Notes: generated by a model not told the origin, from the sequence alone. A stretch of DNA of 64,000 nucleotides from Paenibacillus beijingensis (GCF_000961095.1 NZ_CP011058.1:3065501-3129500), one strand, 5' to 3'; positions 32,675 through 41,508 are shown, counted from the first letter of the stretch. Numbers and translations: made by a program.

Positions 32675-35053
32675 ATGTCAGATAACGAAATGAAGTTTAA
32701 GAGACAACTGCCGCTAACGCCTGTATCAACAATAAAGAGCGCTTGCGAAGAGGATTGCTGTCGGTCAGAGGCCCCAAAGGACGAGTGCAATGACGTGTGC
32801 TGCCATAACCCGGATAAGGAGTTCAAGTTTAAAAAGCAGCTCTCATTTACAACTGCAGCCACCACAGAGGAGGAATGCAAGGATGATTGTTGTGTGGACG
32901 GTCACTCTCAGTACCACACCGAATATTTGGTGCACGGAATGGATTCTTCGGCAAAAGGCAACAAGAACGAGCGTGTGTATGACATTCAAGGCATGGATTG
33001 TTCGGCATGCGCGGTCACGATCGAAAAGCATTTGCAGCAGATCCCCTATGTCAAAAGCGTTGCCGTCAATTTCTCTACAGGCAAGATGCGGATCGAACAC
33101 GAGGGCAGTGCAGATACCATCATTCATGAGGTTGCAAAGGCAGGCTACTCGGCATCCCTTGTCTTCAGAGGAAGAAAACAGGGTACGAAGCAGGCAAAAT
33201 CCAACCAATCGTTAACGGTCTTATCCGGAGTATTGCTCGCTTTAGGCTTTCTTGGATCCATTGTTAACGCAACCGAATTTATTAGCATCCTATTGTACGC
33301 AGCGGCTATTGTCATTGGCGGCTACAAGCCGGCTAGAAGCGCATTTTACGCGATAAAGAGCGGTTCACTAGATATGAACGTGCTCATGACCGCCGCGGCG
33401 CTTGGAGCTGCGATTATTGGACAGTGGCTCGAAGGGGCGACTGTCGTCTGGCTATTTGCTCTCGGCAACACATTGCAAACGAAATCCATTGAGCGAACGC
33501 GCAATTCCATCCGCAGCCTTCTCGAGCTTGCACCGCCGGAAGCGTGGGTAACGCGAAACGGTGAACTGGTTCAAGTATCCGTTGATGATATCGGAATCGG
33601 CGATATTATCGTCGCAAAGCCAGGCGATAAAATACCGCTTGATGGACAAATCGTACGCGGCGAATCCAGCGTTAATCAGGCGCCGATCACCGGCGAATCG
33701 GTTCCGGTCGATAAACAAATCGGCGATGCCGTCTATGCAGGAAGCATCAATGAGCATGGATCATTAGAGATCAAAGTTACGAAGCTCGCCCAAGACTCGA
33801 CGCTTGCAAAGATTATTCATCTGGTGGAGGAAGCGCAGGAAGAAAAAGCGCCGACGCAAGCATTCGTGGACAAGTTTGCCCGGATTTACACACCAATCGT
33901 GTTCATCTTGGCGATCGTGGTTATGATTCTCCCTCCATTATTTGGGGGCGGTTCTTGGAGCGATTGGTTCTACCGCGGACTGGAACTGCTAGTGATAGCA
34001 TGTCCTTGCGCTTTGGTCATATCGACGCCGGTCTCGATTGTATCGGCTATCGGAAATGCCGCTAAACATGGCGTTTTAATCAAAGGCGGCGCTTTTTTGG
34101 AGACAGCAGGCGCGCTTACGGCAATTGCCTTTGATAAAACCGGAACCTTAACCGAAGGCAAACCAAAAGTAACGAAAGTTCTGCCTTACGGCGTGACCGG
34201 CCAAGAACTGCTCGCAATCGCCGCAACATTGGAAGAACACTCTACGCATCCCATTGCACGCGCGATCGTTTCGCATGCTGCCGCGGCTGCTGTTCCGAAG
34301 GCAAATAGCGATCGTCAAAAAAGCATTCCGGGCAAAGGCGTTGAGGCGGTAATTGATGATGTAACGTATTACGCTGGCAATGCAAAGCTTTTTGCAGAGA
34401 TGAACGTCTCTCTCGGAAAGCTCCAAAACCAGATCGATACCCTGCGACAACAAGGCAATACCCTTGTCATTGTTGGAACACAAGAGCACATCATCGGCAT
34501 GATCGGAATATCAGATGCAATTCGGCAAACAAGCATAAAGGCTTTACAAGGTTTAAAAGACGTTGGAGTACGCAGTATAGTCATGCTCACCGGCGATAAT
34601 CAGGGAACCGCACGGAAAGTGGCGTCAGAAGCGAATGTCACCCGCTATTTTGCAGACCTGCTCCCCGAGCATAAAGTCCGCGCAATAAAGGATCTGCAAG
34701 CCGAAGGACATATGGTGGCAATGGTTGGAGACGGCATCAATGACGCCCCTGCGCTGGCTACCGCAAACTTGGGCATCGCGATGGGAGGGGCAGGAACGGA
34801 TACGGCAATGGAAACGGCCGATATCGTGCTGATGGCAGACAACCTTGAAAAGCTGCCGTTTACTGTGCAGCTTAGCCGCAAGGCAATCGCCATCATCAAG
34901 CAAAACATCTGGTTTTCGATCGCCATCAAGTTCCTTGCGCTCGTTTTGGTTTTTCCCGGCTGGCTTACCTTGTGGATGGCGGTATTGAGCGATACCGGCG
35001 CTGCACTGCTTGTAATATTGAACAGTATGAGGCTCCTGCGATTTAAGGGATAG
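32675..35053 (+). CDS. cadA: Cadmium/zinc/lead-exporting P1B-ATPase
   Basis: 792 aa from ATG 32675 (GAGGGG 7 nt upstream). Residues 1-90 hold a duplicated Cys-rich segment (KFKRQLPL... and KFKKQLSF...) with three double-Cys clusters at about 28-29, 42-43 and 72-73, followed by one HMA domain (GMDCSAC, 107-112). Then the P1B core: CPC in the sixth helix near 443-445, phosphorylated Asp of DKTGT near 487, HP of THPIARA, and GDGINDAPAL. It pumps soft divalent metals out of the cell. The Cys-rich duplication is unusual for CadA and might be a metal buffer or sensor. Confidence 0.95.
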   Translation: MSDNEMKFKRQLPLTPVSTIKSACEEDCCRSEAPKDECNDVCCHNPDKEFKFKKQLSFTTAATTEEECKDDCCVDGHSQYHTEYLVHGMDSSAKGNKNERVYDIQGMDCSACAVTIEKHLQQIPYVKSVAVNFSTGKMRIEHEGSADTIIHEVAKAGYSASLVFRGRKQGTKQAKSNQSLTVLSGVLLALGFLGSIVNATEFISILLYAAAIVIGGYKPARSAFYAIKSGSLDMNVLMTAAALGAAIIGQWLEGATVVWLFALGNTLQTKSIERTRNSIRSLLELAPPEAWVTRNGELVQVSVDDIGIGDIIVAKPGDKIPLDGQIVRGESSVNQAPITGESVPVDKQIGDAVYAGSINEHGSLEIKVTKLAQDSTLAKIIHLVEEAQEEKAPTQAFVDKFARIYTPIVFILAIVVMILPPLFGGGSWSDWFYRGLELLVIACPCALVISTPVSIVSAIGNAAKHGVLIKGGAFLETAGALTAIAFDKTGTLTEGKPKVTKVLPYGVTGQELLAIAATLEEHSTHPIARAIVSHAAAAAVPKANSDRQKSIPGKGVEAVIDDVTYYAGNAKLFAEMNVSLGKLQNQIDTLRQQGNTLVIVGTQEHIIGMIGISDAIRQTSIKALQGLKDVGVRSIVMLTGDNQGTARKVASEANVTRYFADLLPEHKVRAIKDLQAEGHMVAMVGDGINDAPALATANLGIAMGGAGTDTAMETADIVLMADNLEKLPFTVQLSRKAIAIIKQNIWFSIAIKFLALVLVFPGWLTLWMAVLSDTGAALLVILNSMRLLRFKG

Positions 35054-35094
35054 GAAACAGGCTCCCCGGCATAATCGCCGGACAGCCTGTTTCC
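35053..35094 (+). terminator. Strong hairpin at the end of cadA
   Basis: GGAAACAGGCT pairs with AGCCTGTTTCC and an inner CCGGC/GCCGG extends the stem. It overlaps the stop codon and lacks a long T-run. Confidence 0.55.
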
Positions 35095-35167
35095 GCACAA
35101 TAATCTCAAAATATAATAGTTTCATTTTACAAATATATAGCGTATGATGAGCTCAGGTGATGGAAAA

Positions 35168-35626
35168 ATGAAACAATTACTTCAATATGTGAATGTGCGA
35201 GAAGTGCTGCAGCTGCTTGTGCGAAGATTCGGCTTGCTGCAGAAAGACGGCGCCCAGTGCTGCGGTATCTCCGTGATTCAAAGTCACGTCATTTATGAGC
35301 TGAGCAAAGGCACCAACCTGTCGCTTAATGATCTGGCCCAGATCCTGTCAGTCGATACGAGCACGCTCAGCCGTCAGGTGCAGCAGCTGGTGGAGCTGGA
35401 ATGGGTCAGCCGGACGCCCGATCCGAAGGACCGCCGTTACGTCGTCTTGTCCCTCACGGCGAAAGGAAATGAGCAGGCCGATGCGATTGCCGAAATGATG
35501 GCGCAATATGTGCAGGAGTTGTTTCGGCATATTCCTGCAGACAAGAAGGAGCAAGTATTGGAAAGCCTGCAGCTGCTCAGCACCGCCATGAGTCAAAGCT
35601 CCAGCTGCTGTACGCCTCCTCTTTAA
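35168..35626 (+). CDS. MarR-family regulator with paired cysteines
   Basis: 152 aa from ATG 35168 (AGGTGAT upstream). Winged helix with LNDLAQILSVDTSTLSRQVQQLV and wing DPKDRRYVVLSLT. Two vicinal Cys pairs, CC at 31-32 (GAQCCGIS) and CC at 147-148 (SSSCCTPPL), bracket the protein, suggesting As(III), Cd(II) or redox sensing. It lies between cadA and the IS element; the truncated arsI beyond the IS was probably its original partner. Confidence 0.85.
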   Translation: MKQLLQYVNVREVLQLLVRRFGLLQKDGAQCCGISVIQSHVIYELSKGTNLSLNDLAQILSVDTSTLSRQVQQLVELEWVSRTPDPKDRRYVVLSLTAKGNEQADAIAEMMAQYVQELFRHIPADKKEQVLESLQLLSTAMSQSSSCCTPPL

Positions 35627-35768
35627 CAGCTCTCCGAAAGAAGTCCCCTTCCTCTTTAGGGAGGGGATGAATTTCGGTCTACTGAATCATGCAGGAATAT
35701 TTGTTGTTGCTGGATATCCAGAGAATTGGTAAAAATCAGTCTTAGATAAAATAAGGACTGGTGCCTAC

Positions 35769-36179
35769 ATGAATTTAGACAGCAATAACCATTCAGTATT
35801 CTCTTTGAACTACCATCTCATTCTCTGCATCAAATACCGTCGAAAAGTGATTTCGGACGTCATCTCCGAGTATGCCAAAGACGCTTTTGAACGGATCGGG
35901 CAACAATACCGCATTACGATAAGCGAGTGGAATCACGTTCGCGACCATATTCACGTCCTCTTCAAAGCTCATCCCAACTCGGAATTATCGAAATTCATCA
36001 ATGCGTATAAAAGTGCGAGTTCAAGGCTCATCAAGAATGAGTTTCCTGCTGTCAGACATCAACTGTGGAAAGAACATTTCTGGTCAAAAAGCTACTGTCT
36101 GGTTACAGTGGGAGGCACACCTCTGGAAGTATTGAAAGCCTATATCGAAAAGCAAGGGAAGGAGGCGAAAACAACTTGA
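35769..36179 (+). CDS. tnpA: Y1 (HUH) transposase TnpA
   Basis: 136 aa, full length for IS200-type TnpA. The HUH metal motif is VRDHIHVLF near residue 60, and the catalytic Tyr is in LKAYIEKQGK near 127. It cuts and joins single-stranded DNA at the end hairpins. It starts FSLNYHLILCIKYRRKV, typical of the family. Looks intact, and its stop overlaps the tnpB start. Confidence 0.93.
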   Translation: MNLDSNNHSVFSLNYHLILCIKYRRKVISDVISEYAKDAFERIGQQYRITISEWNHVRDHIHVLFKAHPNSELSKFINAYKSASSRLIKNEFPAVRHQLWKEHFWSKSYCLVTVGGTPLEVLKAYIEKQGKEAKTT

Positions 36180-37345
36180 TCCGATGTGTCAAAACGGCGT
36201 TTCATACACCGAAAGCAGAACTGGAGCGGCTGTTCGAGTGCAACCGTATATCGGGACAAATCTGGAACCGGTGCCTGTCCATCGCCAAGGACTATTCCTT
36301 GCAGCATGACGGCAAAATGGATCGACAGAACGAAACTTCAAGCGGCATTGACCCAGCAGTTTCCGCTGCATTCCCAATCGGCACAGTCGGTTTCCCATCA
36401 TTATCTGTTTGCCAGAGACAGTGCCAGGAAAGCGAAGAGACAAGGTCTTCCTGCCAAATACCCATACAAAATCAAGAAACACTTCAACACGAAATGAGTC
36501 GATCAATCCTTCAAAATAAAAGGGAATGTCATCGAACTGAGTCTCGGTTTGCAAAATGGCAAGCGCAGGCAACCCATTAAAATCACAGTTCCCCGCCTTC
36601 CTGACGGACCGGTCAAAGAAATTGAACTTGTGTTTGACCGAAAGCTGATGATCTGCATGAGTTACGACAAGGCAAAGCAGCAGCCGAAAACAAAGGGGAG
36701 CAAGTGGCGGGCGTTGACTTAGGGGAAATTCATTCCATCGCGGCAACTTCAACCGCAAATCAATCCTTGATTGTTACCGGAAGAAAAGTAAGAAGCCTCC
36801 ATAGATTTCGCAATAAGAAACTTGCCGAACTGCAGAAACGGAAGAGCAAGTGCAAAAAAGGCAGCCGTCAATGGAAAAAATACAACCGGGCGATGAAATA
36901 CATATTGAGCAAAAGCGACCGTCAATTAAGCGACGCGATCCACAAAACGACACGGAATTTTGTACAGTGGTGCACGGAAAACGAAGTGAAGGAAGTCGTC
37001 GTCGGTCAAGTGGAAGGCGTACAGCGCAACACGAAGAAGAAGCGAAGAAAAGTCGTGAATCAAAAACTTTCCAACTGGCGGTTTGGCCAAATCCAGAAGC
37101 AGATGGCCTACAAACTTGAAGAACACGGGACTCAGATCCATCGGATCGACGAAAGTTTCACGAGTCAACAATGTCCTTGTTGCGGTAGGAGGAAGAAGAC
37201 TTCTACAAGAGTGTATATCTGTACCTGCGGCTATACGGAGCATCGTGATGTTCACGGCAGCAAGGGGATTTTGTCCAAGCATCTCCATGGAGAGATAAGG
37301 TACCTGGGCAAAACCGAAAAGATCAAGTATCTACGGATCGCGTAA
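36176..37345 (+). pseudogene. tnpB: TnpB (RNA-guided nuclease) with two frameshifts and a nonsense codon
   Basis: Frame 1 from TTG 36176 reads LIRCVKTAFHTPKAELERL up to about 36320. The reading then moves one frame (RTKLQAALTQQFPLHSQSAQ), meets a TGA at about 36495 in place of a Trp codon, goes on as DQSFKIKGNVIELSLG, and shifts again near 36705 into GVDLGEIHSIA, the first RuvC motif. The rest is intact to residue end: Arg-rich bridge, zinc ribbon CPCC...CTCG and final RDVHGSKGIL RuvC Asp. At least three lesions make it non-functional unless supplied from elsewhere. Confidence 0.88.
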
Positions 37346-37531
37346 AAGAGAGAAGTAGTAGAAGGTGAGTTCTCACCCACTTGTAAAAGTGTTGCTTACT
37401 GAACCAACCTACCGGGATTCTCCGCTGCATGCAGCGAAAGACGGCAGCAAACCTGCTGTTTTGCAGAGACCTGTAGGAATGGCTAGTAAGAAACTCCTGC
37501 CTCTTAGCGAAGCGTAGGCAGGGGAGGTTCA
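37270..37531 (+). ncRNA. Probable omega-RNA and right end of the IS605-type element
   Basis: In this family the guide RNA overlaps the 3' end of tnpB and stops at the right end. The region has stems GGTGAG/CTCACC (37363-37378), CGCTGCATGCAGCG near 37423, and CTGCCT/AGGCAG near 37498-37523, and then GGTTCAT. With tnpB broken it would be inactive in cis. Confidence 0.4.
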
Positions 37532-37592
37532 TAGGGAGATTTTGTTAACCAGCCTCTAGTCGCGGCCGCTCAACGTTGATTGGCCCGGATAG

Positions 37593-37772
37593 AGGTTATC
37601 TTCCCGCATGGATACGACGTGCTGCTACGCGGTGCAGGACAAAATTTGGGTGACCGACCCCGAAGGAAACCCTTGGGAAGTCTTTTATACGCGGGCCGAT
37701 TCCGAGTTTGAGTCCGCGGACGCTCCGAAGGCGGCGGCGGTATGCTGCGTTACGGCCCCGGCGGAGGGCTAG
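37593..37772 (+). pseudogene. arsI: 3' remnant of arsI/cadI (VOC-family C-As lyase type)
   Basis: About 60 codons with an in-frame stop just upstream (TAG 37590) and no start. It reads TTCCYAVQDKIWVTDPEGNP, then WEVFYTRADSE, and a tail with AAAVCCV. The TTCCYAVQDK block holds the vicinal Cys pair that binds trivalent organoarsenicals in ArsI, and the WVTDPEG block is the VOC C-terminal metal strand. The first half of the gene is gone, presumably through a deletion that accompanied or followed the IS605 insertion. Confidence 0.78.
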
Positions 37773-37839
37773 CAGGGGATTTCAAGACAACAACGAATAG
37801 GTAGTCATAAAACCCTATCCTGCAGCGGGGTATCAATCG

Positions 37840-38349
37840 ATGAACATTCAAATAAGCAAGGCGGCATTGGGTGATGCCGAAGCGGTAACGGAAATTTACA
37901 ATCAGGGAATTGCAGAGCGGGCCTCCACATTTGAAACGAAGCAAAAGACGGTTGAAGAAATAACCGATTGGATTAGAGGTCAAGGCGAACGATATCCGAT
38001 CTTAACAGCTCATAATGAACATCATCACGTTGTCGGCTGGGCTTCCATTTCGTCATACAGCCCGCGCGACTGCTACAGAGGAGTAGGCGTGTTTTCCATT
38101 TACCTGCGCGACGGCTACCGGGGACAAGGCATTGGAAAAAAACTGCTGCAAGCATTAACGGAAGAGGCCGAGCGCATCGGTTACTGGAAGTTAACGTCAC
38201 GGATATTCCAGTTCAACGCAGCCAGCCAAAATTTATGCAGGTCTTGCGGTTTTCGGGAAGTCGGCATTTACGAAAAGCACAGCAAGCTGGATGGAAGATG
38301 GATTGATTGCGTCATCGTCGAAAAGATCATTCCAAGAAATATCAATTAA
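37840..38349 (+). CDS. arsN1: GNAT acetyltransferase, ArsN1-like
   Basis: 169 aa. Acetyl-CoA site RDGYRGQGIGKKLL near residue 95, and substrate-side motifs GWASISSYSPRDCYRGVG and FREVGIYEKHSKLDGRW that are shared with the phosphinothricin/arsinothricin N-acetyltransferases. ArsN1 acetylates the alpha-amino group of arsinothricin, an arsenic antibiotic. Setting between an arsI remnant and arsC supports the arsenic version; a phosphinothricin (pat-like) role cannot be excluded. Looks complete. After its stop, 38350-38460 shows a short CTTGAG/GAACCTG repeat. Confidence 0.82.
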   Translation: MNIQISKAALGDAEAVTEIYNQGIAERASTFETKQKTVEEITDWIRGQGERYPILTAHNEHHHVVGWASISSYSPRDCYRGVGVFSIYLRDGYRGQGIGKKLLQALTEEAERIGYWKLTSRIFQFNAASQNLCRSCGFREVGIYEKHSKLDGRWIDCVIVEKIIPRNIN

Positions 38350-38473
38350 AAGGAAAGGGCTTCCAGAGCCTGAGCTTAAGCTTGAGCTTGAGCCCGAACC
38401 TGGGTGCCCCTTTACGAAGGTAGTTTGTTGGTCATCATTCGCTGATCCGTATCCTTTCTGGAATCGAAATGAA

Positions 38474-38896
38474 CTACTTGCCTTCCGCCACAAACTGCTC
38501 GATACGACCCTTAATGCTGTCGCGGACTTCGCGGAATTTGGCCATGATTTCGTCCTCAGTGCCTGTCGCTTTGGCCGGATCGTCGAATCCCCAGTGCCAT
38601 TTCACGACCTTGTCGTTCCGGATGACCGGACAGTGCTCATCCGCATGCCCGCACAGCGTGATCACGTAATCGGCGCGGTTCAAAATTTGCGGATCAATGA
38701 CATCGGACGTATGCCCGCTAATGTCTACGCCGGCTTCGCGCATGACCTGGACGGCACGCGGGTTAAGACCGTGCGCTTCGAGTCCTGCGCTTTTCACTTC
38801 ATATTGATCGCCGCCGAGCTGCCTCAGAAAGCCGTCGGCAATTTGACTGCGGCAGGAGTTGCCGGTGCACAGGAAGTAAATGAGTTTCTTTTCCAT
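38474..38896 (-). CDS. arsC: Arsenate reductase, thioredoxin-coupled
   Basis: 140 aa. P-loop CTGNSCRS with Cys 10 and Cys 15, and Cys 82 and Cys 89 in TLCGHADEHCP, exactly the redox cascade positions of the plasmid pI258 ArsC. Reduces As(V) to As(III). AGGAT lies 7 nt before the ATG. It follows arsB by 17 bases and would be the last gene of an arsR-arsB-arsC operon. It appears intact although its two upstream partners are broken. Confidence 0.95.
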   Translation of the reverse strand: MEKKLIYFLCTGNSCRSQIADGFLRQLGGDQYEVKSAGLEAHGLNPRAVQVMREAGVDISGHTSDVIDPQILNRADYVITLCGHADEHCPVIRNDKVVKWHWGFDDPAKATGTEDEIMAKFREVRDSIKGRIEQFVAEGK

Positions 38897-38913
38897 GATC
38901 CAAATCCTCTTTT

Positions 38914-39894
38914 CTATTGGTTTAAGAGATCAACCTGAGCCACAGGTACAGCCCGGTCAAGGTGATGAAGTTCCCCCAAATAATCGGTCAGGCCGGCGTT
39001 TCGCAGGCCGTAGACGACGACATACATGCCGATCGAGAACACGACAACCGCCCACGGCGCCTCTTTAACAATTTTTCGCGTCTCAATGACCGGGCTTCGG
39101 CGTGCCGCCATAATGAAGAAGAGCGCAGCCGCACCGGCAATAATGGAGACGGGAACCGAAATAAACTCGCTCAGCAGGTAGGCTGCCAGCAGCACGGAAA
39201 GGATGAACCAGGACAACCGAAACAACCGTAAATCGTTAATCGCTTCCCTCGGCTGCTTCAACTGCTGCACGTCGTACCGCTGCGGAATCCGTTTGCGGAA
39301 AAACAGGTACAGTACAGCAATGCTTGCGGCAAGTGAAAAAAAGTTCGGGACGATCATCCGGCCCGCGTACTGGGCAAAGCCGATGCCGAAGTAATCGGCG
39401 GACACGATATTGACCAGGTTGCTCACAGTGAGCGGCAGCGACGTCGTGTCGGCGATGAACCCGCTGGCCATAATGAAGGGCAGAATCATCCGTTCGTCGA
39501 ATTTGAGCGCCCGCACCATGGCAAGGACGATCGGCGTCAAAATAAGCGCAGCGCCGTCGTTGGCAAAAAACGCAGCCACCACAGCGCCGAGGAGGGCGAT
39601 GTAAACGAACATGACAATCCCGTTTCCTTTGGCAATGCGCGCCACATGCAGAGCGGACCATTCAAAAATTCCGATCTGGTCCAGAATGAGCGAGATGAGA
39701 ATGATCGCCACAAACGCCAGCGTAGCGTTCCAGACGATGAGGGTGACGTCTTTCACATCCCCGAAACTGACGACTCCGCAGCTTAGAGCCAGCGCCGCGC
39801 CTCCAGCGGCCGACCATCCGATATGGAGCCCCTTTGGCTGCCAAATGACAAAAATTAACGTTAAGACAAAAATCAGACTCGCGATGTAAACCAT
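38914..39894 (-). pseudogene. arsB: arsB with internal deletion and frameshift
   Basis: 326 codons of an ArsB-type arsenite efflux pump read normally through about eight helices up to YVVVYGLRNAGLTDY. ArsB is normally near 430 aa with more helices. Here the frame then gives an unrelated tail. A second frame over the same 60 bases reads WGNFITLTGLYLWLRLIS before TAA at 38922, which is the usual ArsB C terminus. So roughly 100 codons covering the last helices before the C terminus are deleted and the ends are joined out of frame near 38975. AGGGGG precedes the ATG. Confidence 0.8.
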
Positions 39895-39912
39895 ACGTAC
39901 CCCCTACTAAAT

Positions 39913-39976
39913 TCAGACGCAGCAATCTTCCGCCGAGAAGCTTAAGGGTATCGGCCATATGCTGAATGCTTTCCAT
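39913..39976 (-). pseudogene. arsR: arsR collapsed to its two ends
   Basis: ATG 39976 (AAGGTG upstream) opens MESIQHMADTLKLLG, a classic ArsR N terminus, after which the +1 frame gives DCCV and TGA (39913-39915), a typical Cys-ended ArsR C terminus. The core of about 85 codons with the helix-turn-helix and metal site is missing. The arsB start follows 18 bases later, keeping operon spacing. Confidence 0.65.
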
Positions 39977-40043
39977 TTCGTTCACCTTCCCTTCGTTCGG
40001 GCGGATAGGTCTCTGGCGTGACTTCCACCTGTATCTTTGTATT

Positions 40044-40071
40044 ATTATATAAGCATTTAATTATATGTAAA
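40044..40071 (-). promoter_or_regulatory. Promoter and ArsR-type operator of the broken ars operon
   Basis: Minus-strand TTTACA (40066-40071), 16 bp, TATAAT (40044-40049). ATATAA (40047-40052) and TTATAT (40061-40066) form a dyad across the -10/-35 region, the usual ArsR box. With arsR destroyed the promoter should be constitutive. Confidence 0.6.
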
Positions 40072-40098
40072 ATGAATTTATCGTAAATCGAAAATGTC

Positions 40099-40129
40099 TT
40101 GACTCTCACGCAGCGTGATCCTTTACCCT
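40099..40129 (+). promoter_or_regulatory. MerR-type promoter with 19-bp spacer
   Basis: TTGACT (40099-40104) and TACCCT (40124-40129) are 19 bp apart, and the perfect dyad TCACGC-A-GCGTGA (40106-40118) fills the spacer. This is the arrangement that MerR proteins activate by DNA distortion; autoregulation is expected. Confidence 0.65.
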
Positions 40130-40149
40130 AACAGTAAGAGGTGATGGGG

Positions 40150-40917
40150 ATGTACAAAGTAAAGCAGGTGGCGGAGCTTGCCGGCATCAGCGTCCGGACG
40201 CTGCATCATTACGACGATATCGGGCTACTGAAGCCGGCCGAGGTGGGTGAGAACGGGTATCGGCTGTATAAGGATGAGGATTTGGAGCGGCTGCAGCAGA
40301 TTTTATTTTTCCGGGAGCTCGACGTGCCGCTTCAGGAAATCGCAGCGATGCTGGACCGTCCGGATTACGACCGCAAATGTACGCTGCTTACCCACAAGAC
40401 CCTGCTTACGGAGAAAAAGAACCGCCTCGAACGCCTGATCCGGTCCGTCGACCAGACGATCCGGTCTATTGAAGGAGGAGAAGCGATGAGCAAGCAGGAG
40501 ATGTTCGAACCGTTCGACATGAAGAAGATTGAGGAGCATCAGAAGAAGTATGAAGCGGAAACGGAGCAGCGGTGGGGGCATACCGATGCCTACAAGGAAT
40601 CGCAGCGGCGCACGGCTTCGTATAAAGAGGAGGACTGGAAGCGGATCAAGGAATCCGGCGACGATATTTACCGGCGCCTGATTGCCGCGATGCCCAAAGG
40701 GGCGGCGGACGAAGAGACGCAGCGGATCATTGCGGAGCACCGGCAGTACATTTCCGACAACTTTTACGAGTGCAGCCTTGAGATTTACCGCGGCCTGGGG
40801 GAAATGTATGTGAACGACCCCCGTTTTACGAAAAATATCGATAAATATGAGCCGGGTCTGGCCGCTTTTTTCCGCGAGGCGATCCATGTGTACTGCGACG
40901 GCATGGAACGGAAGTAG
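40150..40917 (+). CDS. MerR-family regulator with TipAS antibiotic-binding domain
   Basis: 255 aa from ATG 40150 (AGAGGTGAT upstream). N-terminal MerR domain VKQVAELAGISVRTLHHYD and GLLKPAEVGENGYRLY, coiled coil to about 120, then a TipAS domain (about 140-250) rich in Trp, Glu and Tyr that in TipAL, Mta and SkgA binds thiopeptide or multidrug ligands. The promoter has the MerR 19-bp spacer. No transporter gene lies directly downstream, so targets may be elsewhere. Divergent from the ars remnants. Confidence 0.9.
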   Translation: MYKVKQVAELAGISVRTLHHYDDIGLLKPAEVGENGYRLYKDEDLERLQQILFFRELDVPLQEIAAMLDRPDYDRKCTLLTHKTLLTEKKNRLERLIRSVDQTIRSIEGGEAMSKQEMFEPFDMKKIEEHQKKYEAETEQRWGHTDAYKESQRRTASYKEEDWKRIKESGDDIYRRLIAAMPKGAADEETQRIIAEHRQYISDNFYECSLEIYRGLGEMYVNDPRFTKNIDKYEPGLAAFFREAIHVYCDGMERK

Positions 40918-41335
40918 AATGCCCATACCGGACATTACGCCTGACGAAGTCAGCATGAGAATACAAAAAGAACGTTCTATTGACCAATGACCGGTTTTTC
41001 GTAGGCTGTGTTCAAGTCCAGTGTTGCTTGCTGTGGATCAGCTAACGAATTGAGCAATCGTTATTTGATCGAAACAAGATAATCGTATATTCTAACGAAT
41101 CCTGCCATCGTTATCCCTTCCATTCGAACACAATCAGAGGCTCTGTTCTACGAATAGCGACACTGGGATTCGTTAAATCCACAACGAGCACTATATTTCT
41201 GAAATAACTACTGTCAGGTTCGTTATAACAGGCTTTTTCAGAGGTTGAGGGGTTGCGGGGCTTCGTGTCGTCATTGAAGCCGTCCGTAATTTTGCTAGAC
41301 CCTCTTGGGTTCCGTCTGGCCCGGTCTTGTCAGGA

Positions 41336-41380
41336 AGCGGCTGTCCAGGTTCTCACACCCGGACAGCCGCTGCATTTTTG
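41336..41380 (+). terminator. Plus-strand terminator hairpin
   Basis: Perfect 11-bp stem AGCGGCTGTCC / GGACAGCCGCT followed by GCATTTTT. It lies 420 bases past the MerR gene. The gap 40918-41335 has no gene; it holds several worn AACGAATC/GATTCGTT-like words and ends here. Confidence 0.7.
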
Positions 41381-41508
41381 CTATCAGGCCCGTATACGAC
41401 AATCCCGTTCTTAATCTATCATCCAAACAATGTGGAATTGAAAAATCTGAAGGCGGCTGCGGTCGGAAGCACAAGCCAGCAGTCGCTTTTTCCTTTATTA
41501 AACGGCAT

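Larger units (their letters stand above)
35641..37531 (+). mobile_element. IS200/IS605-family element
   Basis: Left-end hairpin CCCCTTCCTCTTTAGGGAGGGG at 35645-35666, then tnpA, a decayed tnpB on the same strand, and a structured right end finishing near AGGCAGGGGAGGTTCAT (37517-37531). No terminal inverted repeats or target duplication are expected for this family. It sits between the MarR gene and the arsI remnant. Exact ends are estimated from hairpin positions. Confidence 0.85.
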
